Part shown: positions 6,429 to 7,846 of the stretch, piece by piece
Numbering within the stretch: position 1 is the first letter of the stretch
Layout of the letters: the number at the start of each line of letters is the position of its first letter
NCBI GenBank assembly: GCA_016303085.1
Contig: JAEDMI010000117.1
Location: 1-7,846, forward strand
Origin: Acetatifactor sp.
Lineage (GTDB): Bacteria > Bacillota > Clostridia > Lachnospirales > Lachnospiraceae
Length of the DNA: 7,846 nucleotides
Direction of reading: 5' to 3'
Notes under the pieces: generated by a model
Databases searched by the model: none
What the model was told of the DNA's origin: nothing
Seen by the model: the letters and a program-made list of their open reading frames with translations, nothing else
Translations under genes and position numbers: made by a program

Positions 6429-6458
6429 AAAAAAAGAGATGTTTTGCCATCTCTTTTT
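6429..6458 (-). terminator. Terminator of the beta-galactosidase locus, possibly bidirectional
   Basis: A perfect 11-bp stem, AAAAAGAGATG (6431-6441) with CATCTCTTTTT (6448-6458), has a 6-base loop. It begins 5 bases after the beta-galactosidase stop codon. On the minus strand the 3' arm runs into seven Ts (6429-6435). The plus strand also has TTTTTCTTTTT after the stem. Confidence 0.85.
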
Positions 6459-6462
6459 CTTT

Positions 6463-7305
6463 TTAACCGATATTCGGTTCATTACGGAAGCTGATAATTC
6501 CCGTGCTCTTGCCCTCTGTCTCAAACACAATGATTTCGTTTTTTCCCTGTTTTAACAGGGGTGCGGGAATGTAAAGTCTTTTCTGCGGCCCGATCTCCCA
6601 ATACCTTCCGATATTGAAGCCGTTTACAAACACGCAGCCTTTTCCCCAACCGTCAAGCTCAAGGAAAGTATCACCTTTCTCCTCCACCTGAAGTTCAAAA
6701 CGGTAAAATGCCGGTAAGCCGCTCTCATATCCCTTTGAGAAATCCAGCTTATCCAGATTGTCCAACGGCAGGCAGTACTGCTGCCATCCATGATGCATAT
6801 GGCCGTTTATCTGTACGCAGCCGTCAATTCCCTTTCTCTGTGCCTCCATCCCGGGACCGAAGTTGACACGCCCCATATTTTCCACCAAAATCCGAAGTTC
6901 ATCGCCGGGCTCCGCTTCTGCACTGATTTCCCACTCCGTCAGCAGTTCTCTGTCGTAAAGGGTCAGCAGCCGCTTATCGTTCAGAAAAATATTTGCACGG
7001 TCATTTGCTTTGTGCAGCCGGATTTTTTCCAACTTTCGCTCATTTGTGGTTTTTGAAGTATACAGGATATATCCGTAATACTGACCCAGTCTCTCCATGG
7101 ATTGTGTATAGGCACTGTATACCGGCACAGCAATATCCTCCAGTGTCCGGAACAGTCCAACCTTTTCCTTTGCCTCTATACTGCCATAATCCTTCTTTAT
7201 AATAGGCGTACTGAAGGTTACTTCGGGAATCTCCGTATACTTTCCGATAATCTTTTTGTATACCTCATATTTCTCTGTAAAGTCTCCCGCTTCTGTGAGA
7301 ATGGC
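6463..7305 (-). pseudogene. GH35 beta-galactosidase, C-terminal fragment (5' part missing)
   Basis: About 280 codons match the C-terminal part of a family GH35 beta-galactosidase. They run from AILTEAGDFTEKYEVYKKII through the SMERLGQYYGYILY segment to the jelly-roll end with GWGKGCVFVNGFNIGRYWEI and LLKQGKNEIIVFE. A full enzyme is about 580-600 residues, so the N-terminal catalytic barrel with both catalytic glutamates is absent. Similarity stops abruptly near 7305, where the sequence becomes the LacI-family gene in another frame. There is no stop at the break, so the frame stays open farther upstream. An automatic caller could pick GTG 7128, which by chance has GGAGG at 7137-7141, but that codon is internal to the family (LEDIAVPVYSAYTQ). 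It cannot be catalytic. Whether this is a genuine deletion or an assembly join cannot be told here. Confidence 0.82.
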
Positions 7306-7622
7306 ATGCCGTATACATCGTTGGCAGAACCCGTGGCAATCAGTACATCATAATCCAGAAAGGTTGCAGTCTCACAGATACCAAGAATGCACTCCTGAAA
7401 GTACGGCCCTCCGTTTGAATAGACATCAGCCGGCAGAATAACACCCAAATTTTTTGTGGCCTTTGTCTCATCCTGCGTCCTGCTTCGGCTGTTGTTCTGC
7501 AATCTGGCAAATTCCCGAATGCGCTCTCTTGTTTCCTCACCGATTCTGCCCTTGCCGGACAGCGCCCTGGAAACTGTACTTTTCGATACTCCCAGGCTTT
7601 TTGCCATTTCATCCAGTGTCAT
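7218..7622 (-). pseudogene. LacI-family transcriptional regulator, truncated after the DNA-binding and early sensor region
   Basis: The frame gives 134 residues against the family's usual 330-340. Residues 1-45 are a standard LacI helix-turn-helix: MTLDEMAKSLGVSKSTVSRA, then LSGKGRIGEETRERIREFA. A short linker leads to the start of the periplasmic-binding-like sensor domain (NLGVILPADVYSNGGPYFQ, then ATFLDYDVLIATGSAND). Homology ends at about residue 102 (7317), and the last 30 or so residues are out-of-frame read-through of the GH35 gene. The start is placed at ATG 7622, because AAAGGA at 7631-7636 has an 8-base spacer and the family begins MTLDE; a longer frame to 7694 would run through a terminator hairpin. 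It lies upstream of the beta-galactosidase, so it was probably its repressor. The fragment could still bind DNA but has no sugar-sensing or dimer interface. Confidence 0.82.
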
Positions 7623-7637
7623 AAAGCTCTTCCTTTC

Positions 7638-7670
7638 AAAAGGGAACCACCGCTTTACGCGGCGGCTCCC
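7638..7670 (-). terminator. Terminator between the solute-binding protein and lacI-like genes
   Basis: A 12-bp GC-rich stem (7642-7653 with 7659-7670) has a 5-base loop. Two positions are G-U wobbles on the minus-strand RNA but A-C mismatches on the plus strand, which favours action on minus-strand transcripts. It is followed by TTTT (7638-7641) and lies about 42 bases after the solute-binding protein stop. Confidence 0.7.
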
Positions 7671-7711
7671 GATTTTTTTACCCGAATCATTCACTTACTG
7701 TCATGCATTTA

Positions 7712-7846
7712 TCAGTTTGCCACATATGCCGCAGCCTGAGACTCCATCTCTGCAAGAATATCACGGATACCGGCGCTTTCCATTGCTGCTCTGAACTGCT
7801 CCAGAGTTGCATCTACGTCATCTACAAGACCGTTTACAAGAGGATC
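7712..7846 (-). CDS. ABC transporter extracellular solute-binding protein, C-terminal end (partial at window end)
   Basis: The last 44 codons of a minus-strand gene end at TGA 7712-7714; the rest lies beyond the window. The visible chain contains NGLVDDVDATLEQFRAAMES, AGIRDILAEMES and AAAYVAN. This pattern, a conserved N-G-L-V-D turn followed by two amphipathic helices with AGIRDIL, is typical of the C-terminus of family-1 carbohydrate-binding lipoproteins of ABC importers in Firmicutes. Placement before a LacI-type regulator and a beta-galactosidase fits a sugar uptake locus. Family assignment rests on a short segment, and the substrate is unknown. Confidence 0.6.
   Translation of the reverse strand, partial: DPLVNGLVDDVDATLEQFRAAMESAGIRDILAEMESQAAAYVAN

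Noticed and set aside
6425..6430. Minus-strand TTGACA as the -35 box of the gdpP promoter
   Set aside because: It is 33 bases from the TATAAT, far too distant, and has no usable -10 at 16-18 bases. It overlaps the end of the terminator.
6248..6466. Plus-strand frame coding an Arg/Ser-rich 72-residue peptide
   Set aside because: It is translation of the palindromic leader element and a terminator. Composition follows the TCGC-rich repeat, and no start signal is seen.
7623..7694. Longer LacI-like start at 7694
   Set aside because: The extension reads through a GC-rich terminator hairpin and encodes basic residues absent from the family. ATG 7622 has a proper ribosome binding site.
1..7846. 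CRISPR array, insertion sequence, tRNA or prophage genes
   Set aside because: No regular direct repeats with spacers, transposase motifs, tRNA cloverleaf or phage genes were seen on either strand.

Overview
The window looks like a chromosomal segment of an anaerobic Gram-positive Clostridia, most likely Lachnospiraceae. This is inferred from strong AAGGAGG-type ribosome binding sites, the stand-alone glycyl-radical protein beside a pyruvate formate-lyase activase, a clostridial 2[4Fe-4S] ferredoxin, and the Firmicutes gene order gdpP-rplI-dnaB. No rRNA, tRNA, CRISPR array, insertion sequence or phage gene was seen.

Layout. (1) Bases 1-1569, plus strand, form a glycyl-radical/formate module. 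It holds the 3' end of a probable pyruvate formate-lyase (PFL) large subunit whose own radical domain has decayed. Next come an 80-residue protein that is just the glycyl-radical domain (grcA-like), a strong terminator, the radical SAM activase pflA, and a small ferredoxin with its own promoter. (2) Bases 1623-6222, minus strand, form a housekeeping block read in the order gdpP (c-di-AMP phosphodiesterase), rplI (ribosomal protein L9), dnaB (replicative helicase), then a MerR/RacA-like DNA-binding protein. It converges on the formate module at 1570-1625, where two hairpin terminators face opposite ways. (3) Bases 6223-6462 are intergenic: an extended -10 promoter firing toward gdpP, a strongly folded leader of about 120 bp, and the terminator of the next locus. 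(4) Bases 6463-7846, minus strand, are the remains of a sugar-use locus: the C-terminus of an ABC transporter solute-binding protein, a terminator, the start of a LacI-family regulator, and the C-terminal half of a GH35 beta-galactosidase. The last two are joined out of frame, so both are broken.

How the genes work together. The activase should install the radical on Gly55 of the small protein, which would complete the truncated PFL in trans, and the ferredoxin is a plausible electron donor for the activase. The gdpP-rplI-dnaB group couples second-messenger turnover, translation and replication genes in one transcription unit. The sugar locus would have been solute-binding protein, regulator and beta-galactosidase, but a deletion (or an assembly error) removed the middle.

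The best candidates for something under-described are the split PFL with its cysteine-bearing degenerate tail, and the palindromic leader upstream of gdpP with three GCTTCGC units and mutually exclusive pairings.
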